In this document: piece after piece, positions 16,736 through 24,894 of the stretch
Numbering within the stretch: the stretch's first letter is position 1
How the letters are laid out: each line of letters begins with the position of its first letter
Assembly (NCBI GenBank): GCA_965278995.1
Contig: OZ257136.1
Location: forward strand, 4,712,001-4,776,000
Reading direction: 5' to 3'
DNA: 64,000 nt
Source of the DNA: JADJYF01 sp965278995
GTDB lineage: Bacteria > Pseudomonadota > Gammaproteobacteria > Ga0077536
The notes under the pieces: model-generated
The model's database searches: none
Told to the model about the DNA's origin: nothing
The model's input: only the letters and a program-made list of their open reading frames with translations
Position numbers and translations under genes: made by a program

Positions 16736-17716
16736 TCAGAGCTTCGCTCCGTAACCGTTCATGAAGGCAGCCGCGCTCATGCGTTGCTTGCCGCCAGGCT
16801 GGAGTTCGGTGATGCGCAGCGTGCCGGCGCCGGTGGCAACCATCAGGGAAGCACTGTCATGCGCCACGACGGTACCGGGCTCGGCCGCGGTAACCGCGCC
16901 GTCGGCGTATGCAGCAAGCACTTTGACTTCGAGGCGTCCGAGTGTCGCGGTTGCGCCGGGACTCGGAGCGAGGGCGCGGACCTGAAGTGCGAGCGAGGCT
17001 GCCCCATCGCTCCAATCGAGCTGCCGGTCGACGGCGGTGATTTTGTGGGCATAGGTGACCAGACGCTCGTCCTGGGTCGTTTCCTGCACTGTCCTGGCCC
17101 GAAAGCAGGCCAATGCGTCAGTCAGCGCGCGCGCGCCAAGCGCTGCCAGCGTATCGTGCAGACTTCCGCCGGTGTCGTCCGCTGTTATCGGGCAACGGTG
17201 CATCAGCCAGACGGGGCCGGCGTCGAGGCGTGCGACGACGCGCATGATCGAAATGCCGGTTTCCAGGTCGCCGGCCATCAGCGCACGCTGTATGGGCGCC
17301 GCGCCGCGCCAGCGCGGCAGCAATGACGCATGCACATTAATGGCGGTGACTGGCGGCTCGAGACAGGCATCAGGAAGCATCAGGCCGTAGGCTGCGACGA
17401 CCAGCAGTTCGGCGTCGAGGTCCTTGAAGTCATCGATGGCCTGAGTCTCGCGCAGCGTTTTCGGCTGCCTGATCGGCACACCGGCGAGGAGTGCGGCGCG
17501 TTTGATCGGGCTTGCGCTAAGCTGGCGGCCGCGACCCGCCGGTCGGTCGGGCTGCGTATAGACGGCAACGACGTCGACGTCGTCGGCGGCCAGCAGGGCG
17601 GCGAGGGAGGGCACAGCGAAGGTCGGTGTGCCGGCAAATACAGTTCGAATGCTAGACAAATGTGCGATGTCCCGTCGGCGGGAGGTCGCGCAGGTGAGCG
17701 TTACTCCAGCCGTCAT
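16736..17716 (-). CDS. fmt: Methionyl-tRNA formyltransferase
   Basis: A cytosolic enzyme that formylates initiator Met-tRNA with 10-formyl-tetrahydrofolate. Visible are the N-terminal TVFAGTPTFAVPSLAALL, the folate-site loop NVHASLLPRWRGAAPIQRAL, GDLETGISIMRV and the C-terminal domain ending in AAFMNGYGAKL. The ATG at 17716 gives 326 residues, but the first 19 have no family match. A TTG at 17659 would give 307 residues starting right at the conserved strand (LSSIRTVFAGTP), closer to the usual 310-315. Neither start has a clear ribosome site, so the 5' end is uncertain. It lies 11 bases after def. Confidence 0.95.
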   Translation of the reverse strand: MTAGVTLTCATSRRRDIAHLSSIRTVFAGTPTFAVPSLAALLAADDVDVVAVYTQPDRPAGRGRQLSASPIKRAALLAGVPIRQPKTLRETQAIDDFKDLDAELLVVAAYGLMLPDACLEPPVTAINVHASLLPRWRGAAPIQRALMAGDLETGISIMRVVARLDAGPVWLMHRCPITADDTGGSLHDTLAALGARALTDALACFRARTVQETTQDERLVTYAHKITAVDRQLDWSDGAASLALQVRALAPSPGATATLGRLEVKVLAAYADGAVTAAEPGTVVAHDSASLMVATGAGTLRITELQPGGKQRMSAAAFMNGYGAKL

Positions 17717-17727
17717 GCAACGCTCGC

Positions 17728-18231
17728 TCAACCGACCAGTCGCTGTTCCTTTTCGAGTTTTTTGCGAATACGCGATTGTTTGAGCTGGGACAGATAATCA
17801 ACGAACAATTTACCTTCGAGGTGGTCGATTTCGTGCTGGATGCACACGGCGAGAAGTCCGTTGGCCTGGAGTTCGAAACTGGTGCCGTCGCTGCGGTGAG
17901 CCTGAACGCAAATCTGTTCCGCACGACGCACGGTTTCATAAATTCCAGGGACAGACAGGCAGCCTTCATCCATTTCCTCTTCGCCTTCGGTCGCCACGAT
18001 GACTGGATTGATGAGATGCAGCGGCTCCGATTTATCGGGTGAAATATCGATGACGATGATGCGCCGGTGAACATTGACCTGGGTTGCCGCAAGGCCGATA
18101 CCGGGCGCGCTGTACATGGTTGCGAACAGGTCGTCGACAAATGCCGCAAGCGCATCATCGAACGCCGCCACCGGCTGCGCCCGGTGCCGCAACCGTGGGT
18201 CGGGATGGTGCAGGATCTGCAGTATGGCCAT
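17728..18231 (-). CDS. def: Peptide deformylase
   Basis: A 167-residue Fe/Zn enzyme that removes the N-formyl group from nascent proteins. All three active-site motifs are present: GIGLAATQV, EGCLSVPGI (metal Cys) and QHEIDHLEGKLF (the HEXXH metal histidines and catalytic Glu). The length is that of E. coli Def (169). It heads the minus-strand run def-fmt-rsmB-DUF4390-ntrY-ntrX-TPR and is divergent from the LysM gene over 163 bases, which carry a weak sigma-70-like promoter for this strand. Confidence 0.97.
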   Translation of the reverse strand: MAILQILHHPDPRLRHRAQPVAAFDDALAAFVDDLFATMYSAPGIGLAATQVNVHRRIIVIDISPDKSEPLHLINPVIVATEGEEEMDEGCLSVPGIYETVRRAEQICVQAHRSDGTSFELQANGLLAVCIQHEIDHLEGKLFVDYLSQLKQSRIRKKLEKEQRLVG

Positions 18232-18261
18232 GCGTTCAATGGGGGCGAAGTCTCTACTACG

Positions 18262-18290
18262 AGTCTAATCGTAAGACACTGATTAAACAA
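18262..18290 (-). promoter_or_regulatory. Candidate sigma-70 promoter for def operon
   Basis: On the minus strand, TTGTTT (18290-18285) and TAGACT (18267-18262) are separated by 17 bases, about 31 bases upstream of the def start. The match to consensus is modest (3 of 6 and 4 of 6), so this is a position-supported guess. Confidence 0.35.
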
Positions 18291-18394
18291 GAAGAAACCA
18301 CCGGTCGTCGATTGTCCGGGCGACACGCGACAGGTATTCCTTTTTGCCCTGATTCTGCTAAACTACATGAAGGAACACGTGTAAGAGCATTGAC

Positions 18395-19564
18395 ATGTCG
18401 AGAAAAATTTCTATTTTTCTTGCAGCCATACTGGTCTGCTGCCTGGTCTACGCCGACGAGGTCCAGCTGCTGCCGAATCATCCCACGACCTATACCGTGG
18501 TGAAAGGCGACACGCTATGGGATATCGCCGGGCGATTCCTCTCCAAGCCGTGGCAGTGGCCGTTAATCTGGGAGGTCAATCCACAGATAGCCGACCCGCA
18601 TTGGATCTATCCAGGTGACGTCCTGGCACTGCAGTACAAAGACGGCCGCCCCTTGCTGACCGTCGTCAATCGCAACATCAAACTGTCGCCAAGCATCCGC
18701 GAAAGCCGCCACGATAATGCAATCAAACCGATACCGCTGGATGCCATTCAGCAGTTCCTGACCCGCCCGCGCGTGGTTACTGAAGCCGACATTGACGGTT
18801 CGGCCTATATCGTCGGCAGCAAGGACGAGCATCTGGCTTACGGCTCGGGGAGTCGGGTGTACGTTCGCGGGCTTGGCGAGCTCACCAGCAACAAGATGTC
18901 GATATTCCGCAAAGGGGGCGCCTACCGCGACCCCGAGACTGACGAGATCCTCGGCTACGAAGCTGAGCACGTTGGCGATGCCCTGGTTGAAAAGCAGGGC
19001 GATCCGGCCACGGTTTACATCGTCAAAGCCAGCAAGGAAGTCCTCAAAGGCGACCGTTTGATGCCGGAGGCGAGCGACGCCATCCCCGAGTTCTATCCGC
19101 ACGCCCCTGGCGCGCCGGTCAAGGGCAAGATCCTGACCGTCTTCGACGGCTTGTATTCGGTCTCCCAGCAACAGGTTGTTGCGCTCAGTCGCGGTACAGC
19201 TGACGGCCTTGAGCCTGGCCACGTGCTTGCCATCTACCAGGAAGGCGAAATCATCAAGGATACGATCGCGAGCGATATCGCCGATCAACGTGCGCGTGAA
19301 GCGCAACAACGGGCGGAAGTCGAGAATCCGACGGCAGCGGGCCGGGTCTGGGAGCATATCGTCAACGATATCCGCGACGCAGACCGCGATTTGCGAGATT
19401 TTGTCGGCACTCCGATACCGGGCAGCAATTCTGTGACGGTGCAGCTTCCCGAAGAACGGACTGGCGAATTGATGGTTTTTCGTACCTTCGAGCGGGTCAG
19501 TTACGGACTGGTCATGAACATTCAGGCTCCGGTCAAGATTTTGGACAACGTGCGCAATCCCTGA
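18395..19564 (+). CDS. Exported LysM peptidoglycan-binding protein
   Basis: A 389-residue protein with a signal peptide (residues 1-20, ending CLVYA) and one LysM domain at about residues 32-80 (TYTVVKGDTLWDIAGRFL ... WIYPGDVLAL), which binds peptidoglycan glycan chains. The remaining 300 residues form no catalytic domain that I recognise; a middle part with YIVKASKEVLKGDRLMP and VVALSRGTADGLEPGHVLAIYQEG looks beta-rich. Such LysM proteins are regularly found directly before dprA and divergent from def in gammaproteobacteria, exactly as here. The role is likely envelope-related; the precise function is not known. The region between it and dprA (110 bases) shows no clear terminator. Confidence 0.88.
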   Translation: MSRKISIFLAAILVCCLVYADEVQLLPNHPTTYTVVKGDTLWDIAGRFLSKPWQWPLIWEVNPQIADPHWIYPGDVLALQYKDGRPLLTVVNRNIKLSPSIRESRHDNAIKPIPLDAIQQFLTRPRVVTEADIDGSAYIVGSKDEHLAYGSGSRVYVRGLGELTSNKMSIFRKGGAYRDPETDEILGYEAEHVGDALVEKQGDPATVYIVKASKEVLKGDRLMPEASDAIPEFYPHAPGAPVKGKILTVFDGLYSVSQQQVVALSRGTADGLEPGHVLAIYQEGEIIKDTIASDIADQRAREAQQRAEVENPTAAGRVWEHIVNDIRDADRDLRDFVGTPIPGSNSVTVQLPEERTGELMVFRTFERVSYGLVMNIQAPVKILDNVRNP

Positions 19565-19674
19565 CGGACAGCCCGGTTACAGGCGAGTTCTGTTTCGGCA
19601 CTTGTCCAGACCTGTGGGCCGAAAGGCACTGCAGGCGTGCATGACGAGCACGGACTGCCTTATGATAGTCATCG

Positions 19675-20745
19675 ATGGACAAAGGACTGGACATCGACAC
19701 CCGGCGAACGCTGCTCGCCTACCACGCCGCATTGAACGGCGATTTCCGTGCATGGTTCACGGCTGGCAGTGATCCCCCAGCGACGGCAACACTCCTCGGC
19801 ATACTGCAGCGCCTGCGTTCCAGTACGGTTGCTCCGCGGTGGGACGCTGCTGACCGCGCGCTGCGCTGGAACGAGGTAGCAGGGCACCACCTGCTCTGGC
19901 TGAGCGACACCAACTATCCCGCCCTGTTGTATGGTCTGGCCCATCCTCCCGTACTGTTGTATGTCAACGGCGATCCGGCCGCCTTGAGCCGCGCGCAGAT
20001 TGCGATCGTTGGCAGCCGTCGCGCAACGCCGGCTGGCGCAGCGTTTGCCGGGCAACTGGCGGCAGATCTGGCAGCCCATCGGATTGTAACGACCAGCGGG
20101 TTGGCCTACGGCATCGACGCGGCCGCCCATCGCGGCGCGCTGAGTGCCGGAGTAACGGTCGCTGTGCTCGGCTGTGGCATCGACCGCCAGTATCCGGTCC
20201 GCCATCAATCTCTCGCCAAGGCCATTGCCGGACAAGGGGCACTGGTCTCGGAATTTCCACCGGGATACCCACCGCTGCAGCACAATTTCCCTCGACGCAA
20301 CCGTCTGATCAGCGGCCTGTCGCTGGGCACAGTGGTGGTCGAAGCGGCTGAGCGTAGCGGTTCGATTTCGACCGCGTTACATGCGCTCGAACAAGGTCGC
20401 GAAGTCTTTGCGGTACCCGGCTCAGTGAATAATCCATTGGCTCGTGGCTGTCACGCGTTGCTCCGTCAAGGCGCCAAATTAACTACCTGTGTGGCCGACG
20501 TGCTGGAGGAATTTCCGAGCTTGCGGGTAGCCGGCGTTGCTTCCGGTAGCGGCGGAGAGCAACCTACCTTGGGTCCTCGTGAGCAGCGTCTGCTTGGTCT
20601 GTGTGGCTCGGATCCGGTGAGCGTGGACACGCTCGTCACCCGTAGCGGATTGACGGTCCAGGAGGTTTCCGCCATGCTGTTGGCCTTCGAATTGGCTGGA
20701 CTCATCCATCCGCAGACTGCGGGGACCTATGTCCGGATACGCTAG
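19675..20745 (+). CDS. dprA: DNA-processing protein DprA
   Basis: A 356-residue cytosolic protein that binds incoming single-stranded DNA and loads RecA during natural transformation. After an N-terminal SAM-like helical part (to about residue 75) comes the Rossmann-like DprA core with AIVGSRRATPAGAAFA, TTSGLAYGIDAAAHRGAL, VAVLGCGIDRQYP, FPRRNRLISGLS and VVEAAERSGSISTA. A short winged-helix domain ends the protein (VDTLVTRSGLTVQEVSAMLLAFELAGLI). It is followed by smg and topA as in E. coli (smf-smg-topA). Competence itself cannot be inferred, because DprA is widespread. Confidence 0.96.
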   Translation: MDKGLDIDTRRTLLAYHAALNGDFRAWFTAGSDPPATATLLGILQRLRSSTVAPRWDAADRALRWNEVAGHHLLWLSDTNYPALLYGLAHPPVLLYVNGDPAALSRAQIAIVGSRRATPAGAAFAGQLAADLAAHRIVTTSGLAYGIDAAAHRGALSAGVTVAVLGCGIDRQYPVRHQSLAKAIAGQGALVSEFPPGYPPLQHNFPRRNRLISGLSLGTVVVEAAERSGSISTALHALEQGREVFAVPGSVNNPLARGCHALLRQGAKLTTCVADVLEEFPSLRVAGVASGSGGEQPTLGPREQRLLGLCGSDPVSVDTLVTRSGLTVQEVSAMLLAFELAGLIHPQTAGTYVRIR

Positions 20746-21007
20746 CTCGAATCCGATGGTGGCCGCGGCAGGGCACCATCGTCCAGCGATAAGGTCTCTC
20801 CATTCCAGACGATGCTCTGCGCCTGTGACGCTCGCTGCGAACGGCTGGAGAAGCCATGCAGGCAGCGCCGGAAGGTGTGGAGCGGACAATGTGAACGCGC
20901 ACGCGAGCGTGCAGGAGGAGCAGCGGACCAACGCGCAGCGCTCTCCCAGGTATTGGCACGGATATTGGCTCCCCCTTAGGTGCCCTGACAGCCGGAATCA
21001 ACGGGCA

Positions 21008-21487
21008 ATGAAGCAGACAGTCATCGATATCCTGATCTACCTGTTCGAGCACTACATCGACGACGACATTGAACTCGACGCTGATCGCGATCGGCTCAAA
21101 TCGGAATTGCGCGACGCCGGCTTCGAGTCCGGTCAGGTAACTAAGGCGTTCGACTGGCTGCATGATCTGGCAGGATATCGCGTTGCTTCTGACGAATTGC
21201 CCGTCGCGGCGAGTACCTCGATGCGCATATACACTGAGGACGAGGAACGCAAGCTCGACGCTGAGTGTCGCGGTTTCCTGTACTTCCTCGAAGATGCCGC
21301 CGTACTCGATAGCGCGGCGCGGGAACTGGTCATTGATCGGGTCCTCGCGCTGGAAGCCGAGGAAATCGACATCGGTCAGCTCAAGTGGATCATCCTGATG
21401 GTGCTGTTCAATCAGCCTGGCCAGGAACAAGCCTTCGTATGGATGGAGGATCTTGTCATGGACGATCTCTACGGGAGTCTGCATTGA
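21008..21487 (+). CDS. smg: Smg family protein (DUF494)
   Basis: A 159-residue acidic, helical protein of the Smg/DUF494 family, opening with MKQTVIDILIYLFEHYIDDD and ending with KWIILMVLFNQPGQEQAFVWMEDLV, both family hallmarks. The function is unknown; the gene is conserved between dprA and topA. The ATG at 21008 gives the normal family length. The same frame is open a further 279 bases upstream, but that translation is Arg/Ser/His-rich and shows no conservation pattern. The 262-base stretch between dprA and smg shows nothing recognisable. Confidence 0.93.
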   Translation: MKQTVIDILIYLFEHYIDDDIELDADRDRLKSELRDAGFESGQVTKAFDWLHDLAGYRVASDELPVAASTSMRIYTEDEERKLDAECRGFLYFLEDAAVLDSAARELVIDRVLALEAEEIDIGQLKWIILMVLFNQPGQEQAFVWMEDLVMDDLYGSLH

Positions 21488-21559
21488 GTTCTTGATGTCA
21501 CGGTCGTGCGCCGGCCATCCGTCGCACAGGCCCTGTGTCACTCTGCACTGCATCCAGGT

Positions 21560-23884
21560 ATGACAAGCAATCTAGTCATTGTCGAATCGCCGGCGAAAGC
21601 CAGCACGATCAAGAAATATCTGGGCAAGGATTTCGAAGTCCTCGCCTCGTACGGTCACGTGCGCGATTTGATGCCGAAGGAAGGTGCGGTCGACACCGAC
21701 AACGATTTCGCCATGAAGTACGAAGTCATCGAGCGCAACGCCAAGTACGTCGATGCCATTACCAAGGCGATGAAGAAAGCCGACGCGCTCTATCTCGCGA
21801 CCGACCTTGACCGCGAGGGCGAAGCGATCTCATGGCATCTGGTTGAATTGCTGCGCGACCGCAAAGTGCTCAAAGACAAGGAGATCTACCGTGTCGTTTT
21901 CCATGAAATAACCGAGCGCGCGATCAAAGAGGCCATCGCCTCACCGCGCCAGGTATCAATGGATCTCGTCAACGCACAGCAGGCACGCCGCGCGCTCGAT
22001 TATCTGGTCGGTTTCAATCTCTCGCCGCTGCTCTGGAAAAAGATCAAACGCGGACTGTCGGCGGGGCGCGTACAGAGTCCTGCGTTGCGACTCATCGCCG
22101 AGCGCGAAACCGAAATCGAGAAATTCATACCGCGAGAATACTGGTCCATCGAAGCCGATCTCGGTGCCGGCAAAGCCGCGTTCGTGGCCCGGCTGAGCGA
22201 ACTCGACGGTGAGAAAATCAAGCAGTTCAGCATCACGACCGAGGCGACAGCGGGTGAAGCACGCACGCGGCTGCTGGCCGCGGCGACCGGCGAACTGCAG
22301 GTCAGCAAGGTAGAAAAGAAGCAGCGCAAACGCAATCCGGCGCCGCCGTTCATCACCTCGACGCTGCAGCAGGAAGCCGTGCGCAAACTGGGCTTCACTG
22401 CGCAGCGCGCTATGCGGACTGCCCAGCAGCTCTATGAGGGTATCGACATCGGCAATGGCTCCGTGGGCCTCATCACGTATATGCGGACGGATTCGCTGAA
22501 CCTGGCGCAGGAAGCGATCGAGGAGATGCGCGAGTTCATCTCCGCACGCTACGGCAAGGATCAGATCCCCAAGACCGCGCGTCTGTTCAAGACGAATTCG
22601 AAGAACGCCCAGGAAGCGCACGAAGCGATACGTCCGACGTCGTGCCTGCTCGTGCCGGGGGAGATCCGATCGCATCTGTCGGACGATCAGTTCAAGCTTT
22701 ACGATCTCATCTGGAAACGCACCGTGGCCTGCCAGATGATTCCGGCGACCATTGATACGGTTGCGGCCGACCTGCGCGCGGGCGACATCGGCGTGTTCCG
22801 CGCCACCGGCTCGACAGTCACCGAACCAGGCTTCATGAGCGTCTATCTCGAAAGTTCTGACGAAGCCGAACAGGAAGACAAAACTCTGCCGCCGCTCGCG
22901 ACCGGTCAGCGCATCAAGCTGAACGATATCCGCAGTGACCAGCATTTCACCGAGCCTCCGCCACGTTACACCGAAGCGAGCCTGGTCAAGACGCTGGAGG
23001 AATACGGTATCGGCCGGCCTTCAACGTATGCCTCGATCATCTCGACGCTGCTACAGCGTGAATATGTCGAGTTCGACAAGAAGCGTTTTCAGCCAACGGA
23101 TATCGGGCGCATCGTCAACTCGTTTCTGACCAATCATTTCGCGAGCTATGTCGACTACGAGTTCACAGCGAAACTTGAAGACGAACTCGACGCGGTGTCC
23201 CGCGGGGAGCGCGAGTGGGTGCCCCTGCTGCGTGAATTCTGGGATTCGTTTGCGGCCAAGGTCAAAGACAAGGAAGAAAATGTTTCGCGCCAGGAAGCGA
23301 ATCAGGCCCGCGAACTTGGCACCGATCCGAAGTCTGGCAAGCCGGTGTCCGTCCGCATGGGGCGCTATGGGCCGTATGTGATCATCGGTTCGATCGAGGA
23401 TGAGGACAAACCGCAGTTCTATGGTTTGCGATCCGGGCAGCGCATGGACAGCATCACGCTCGCTGACGCGATGGAGCTGACCAAGTTGCCGCGCGACCTT
23501 GGAATGTCGCCCGATGGCGCACCGTTGACGGTCAATATCGGCCGGTTCGGGCCCTATGTCCGCTATACCGACAAATACGTCAGTCTCGGCAAGGAAGACG
23601 ACCCCTATACCATCACGCTCGAGCGCGCGGTCGAGCTGATCGACGACAAGCGCAAGGCTGATGCAGCCAAGCACATCAACGAATTCCCGGATGCCGGCAT
23701 CAAAGTGTTGAATGGGCGCTATGGCCCGTACATCACCGATGGCAGCAAGAATGCCCGCGTGCCCAAAGATGTCGACCCGAAAGCGCTGAGCGCCGCCGAA
23801 TGTCTGACTATCCTGGCCACCGCACCGGTACGGCGCGGGCCACCAAAACGAGGCGCCGCTCGTGGCGGCGCGCGCAAGAGCTGA
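21560..23884 (+). CDS. topA: DNA topoisomerase I, zinc-finger-free form
   Basis: A 774-residue type IA topoisomerase that relaxes negative supercoils. The TOPRIM domain has LVIVESPAKASTIKKYLG and the metal triad D82-D84-E86 (TDLDREGEA). The active-site tyrosine is Y307 in GLITYMRTDSLNL. After the toroid core (to about residue 590) come three repeats of the topoisomerase C-terminal type, each with an R/GPY signature: RMGRYGPYVIIG, NIGRFGPYVRY and LNGRYGPYITDG. A Gly/Arg/Lys-rich tail ends the protein. The Cys4 zinc fingers of E. coli TopA are absent. The ATG at 21560 starts the conserved region; an upstream in-frame start adds unrelated residues. purE follows by 11 bases. Confidence 0.96.
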   Translation: MTSNLVIVESPAKASTIKKYLGKDFEVLASYGHVRDLMPKEGAVDTDNDFAMKYEVIERNAKYVDAITKAMKKADALYLATDLDREGEAISWHLVELLRDRKVLKDKEIYRVVFHEITERAIKEAIASPRQVSMDLVNAQQARRALDYLVGFNLSPLLWKKIKRGLSAGRVQSPALRLIAERETEIEKFIPREYWSIEADLGAGKAAFVARLSELDGEKIKQFSITTEATAGEARTRLLAAATGELQVSKVEKKQRKRNPAPPFITSTLQQEAVRKLGFTAQRAMRTAQQLYEGIDIGNGSVGLITYMRTDSLNLAQEAIEEMREFISARYGKDQIPKTARLFKTNSKNAQEAHEAIRPTSCLLVPGEIRSHLSDDQFKLYDLIWKRTVACQMIPATIDTVAADLRAGDIGVFRATGSTVTEPGFMSVYLESSDEAEQEDKTLPPLATGQRIKLNDIRSDQHFTEPPPRYTEASLVKTLEEYGIGRPSTYASIISTLLQREYVEFDKKRFQPTDIGRIVNSFLTNHFASYVDYEFTAKLEDELDAVSRGEREWVPLLREFWDSFAAKVKDKEENVSRQEANQARELGTDPKSGKPVSVRMGRYGPYVIIGSIEDEDKPQFYGLRSGQRMDSITLADAMELTKLPRDLGMSPDGAPLTVNIGRFGPYVRYTDKYVSLGKEDDPYTITLERAVELIDDKRKADAAKHINEFPDAGIKVLNGRYGPYITDGSKNARVPKDVDPKALSAAECLTILATAPVRRGPPKRGAARGGARKS

Positions 23885-23895
23885 GAAGGTAAACC

Positions 23896-24414
23896 ATGGC
23901 TGAAAACTCCCCTTTTGTCGCGATTCTGATGGGATCCGACTCGGATCTGCCGACGATGCAGGCGACCGCCGAAGTGTTGGCTTCGTTCAACGTGCCCTAT
24001 GAACTGAATATCCGCTCTGCCCATCGCACGCCGACCGAGACCCAGGCTTATGTGCGTGAAGCCGAGGCTCGCGGTTGTCAGGTATTCATTGCGGCGGCGG
24101 GCTTGGCGGCGCATCTGGCCGGCGCAGTCGCCGCGCAGACGGTTCGGCCGGTCATCGGCGTGCCGCTGGACGGCGGTCCGTTGCAGGGTATGGATGCGCT
24201 ATTGTCGACGGTGCAGATGCCGGGTGGCATTCCGGTTGCCTGCACCGCTATCGGGCGGGCCGGTGCCCGCAACGCGGCGTACCTGGCCGTCCAGATCATG
24301 AGTCTCGCCACACCAGCGCTGGCGACCGCGTTGCTGGAGGAGCGAGCACGGAATGCGCGCGCCATCCTCGACAAGGATGCGGCCCTCAAAGCGCGCAGTG
24401 AGCGCGGTTCGTGA
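23896..24414 (+). CDS. purE: N5-carboxyaminoimidazole ribonucleotide mutase
   Basis: A 172-residue purine-pathway enzyme that converts N5-CAIR to CAIR. Motifs are ILMGSDSDLPTM, SAHRTPTET (catalytic His), IAAAGLAAHLAGAVAAQT and the C-terminal TVQMPGGIPVACTAIGRAGARNAAYLAVQI. The sequence fits class I PurE, which works with the ATP-dependent PurK; purK is not adjacent, and tRNA genes follow instead. A ribosome site (GAGAAGG) lies 6 bases before the ATG. It is probably cotranscribed with topA. Confidence 0.95.
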   Translation: MAENSPFVAILMGSDSDLPTMQATAEVLASFNVPYELNIRSAHRTPTETQAYVREAEARGCQVFIAAAGLAAHLAGAVAAQTVRPVIGVPLDGGPLQGMDALLSTVQMPGGIPVACTAIGRAGARNAAYLAVQIMSLATPALATALLEERARNARAILDKDAALKARSERGS

Positions 24415-24458
24415 GCAGCGCGGGGACCCTGCTGCAGACCGCAATCGAGCTCTGTCTA

Positions 24459-24487
24459 TTGACATAAGCGTCAAAAATTTCGACAAT
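24459..24487 (+). promoter_or_regulatory. Sigma-70 promoter for the tRNA-tuf operon
   Basis: A perfect -35 TTGACA (24459-24464) and a -10 GACAAT (24482-24487) are separated by 17 bases, with an A/T-rich spacer. Transcription would start near 24494, ten bases before the mature tRNA-Tyr. The 13 bases attgacataagcg are also found at the promoter at 38147. Confidence 0.75.
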
Positions 24488-24503
24488 TTCCGGCTACCGT
24501 TTT

Positions 24504-24588
24504 GGAGGGGTACCCAAGCGGTCAACGGGAGCAGACTGTAAATCTGCCGGCTCAGCCTTCGTAGGTTCGAATCCTACCCCCTCCACCA
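24504..24588 (+). tRNA. tRNA-Tyr (GTA)
   Basis: An 85-base class II tRNA. Acceptor stem GGAGGGG pairs with CCCCTCC, the anticodon loop reads CTGTAAA (anticodon GTA), a long variable arm is present, the T arm is GTAGGTTCGAATCCTAC, and the 3' CCA is encoded. It is the first tRNA of the tRNA-tuf cluster, directly behind a strong promoter. Confidence 0.97.
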
Positions 24589-24632
24589 GGCAGCATCGCG
24601 GACACGCGTTTGATGACAGAGGTCGGCAGCCG

Positions 24633-24706
24633 GCGGGTGTAGTTCAACGGTAGAACCTCAGCCTTCCAAGCTGATGGTGTGGGTTCGATTCCCATCACCC
24701 GCTCCG
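24633..24706 (+). tRNA. tRNA-Gly (TCC), 3' end encoded as CCG
   Basis: Acceptor stem GCGGGTG pairs with CACCCGC, the anticodon stem-loop CAGCCTTCCAAGCTG gives anticodon TCC, and the T arm is TGGGTTCGATTCCCA. The discriminator is T703 and the next three bases are CCG, not CCA, so the terminal CCA must be completed after trimming. The other three tRNA genes of the window encode CCA. Confidence 0.96.
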
Positions 24707-24746
24707 AAATGCTGGGCACGTAAGGAACTAAGATTCGACGTTCAGG

Positions 24747-24822
<76 letters not shown>

Positions 24823-24894
24823 CTTGATTCGCCAACGAGAGCCGTGTGCGCAGCGTAAGCCCACGGCCCGATCTGATGCAGGAGACGCAGGTCA

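Noticed and set aside
20729..21007. Extension of the smg frame upstream
   Set aside because: Residues are unlike the Smg family and composition differs; the family start is at 21008.
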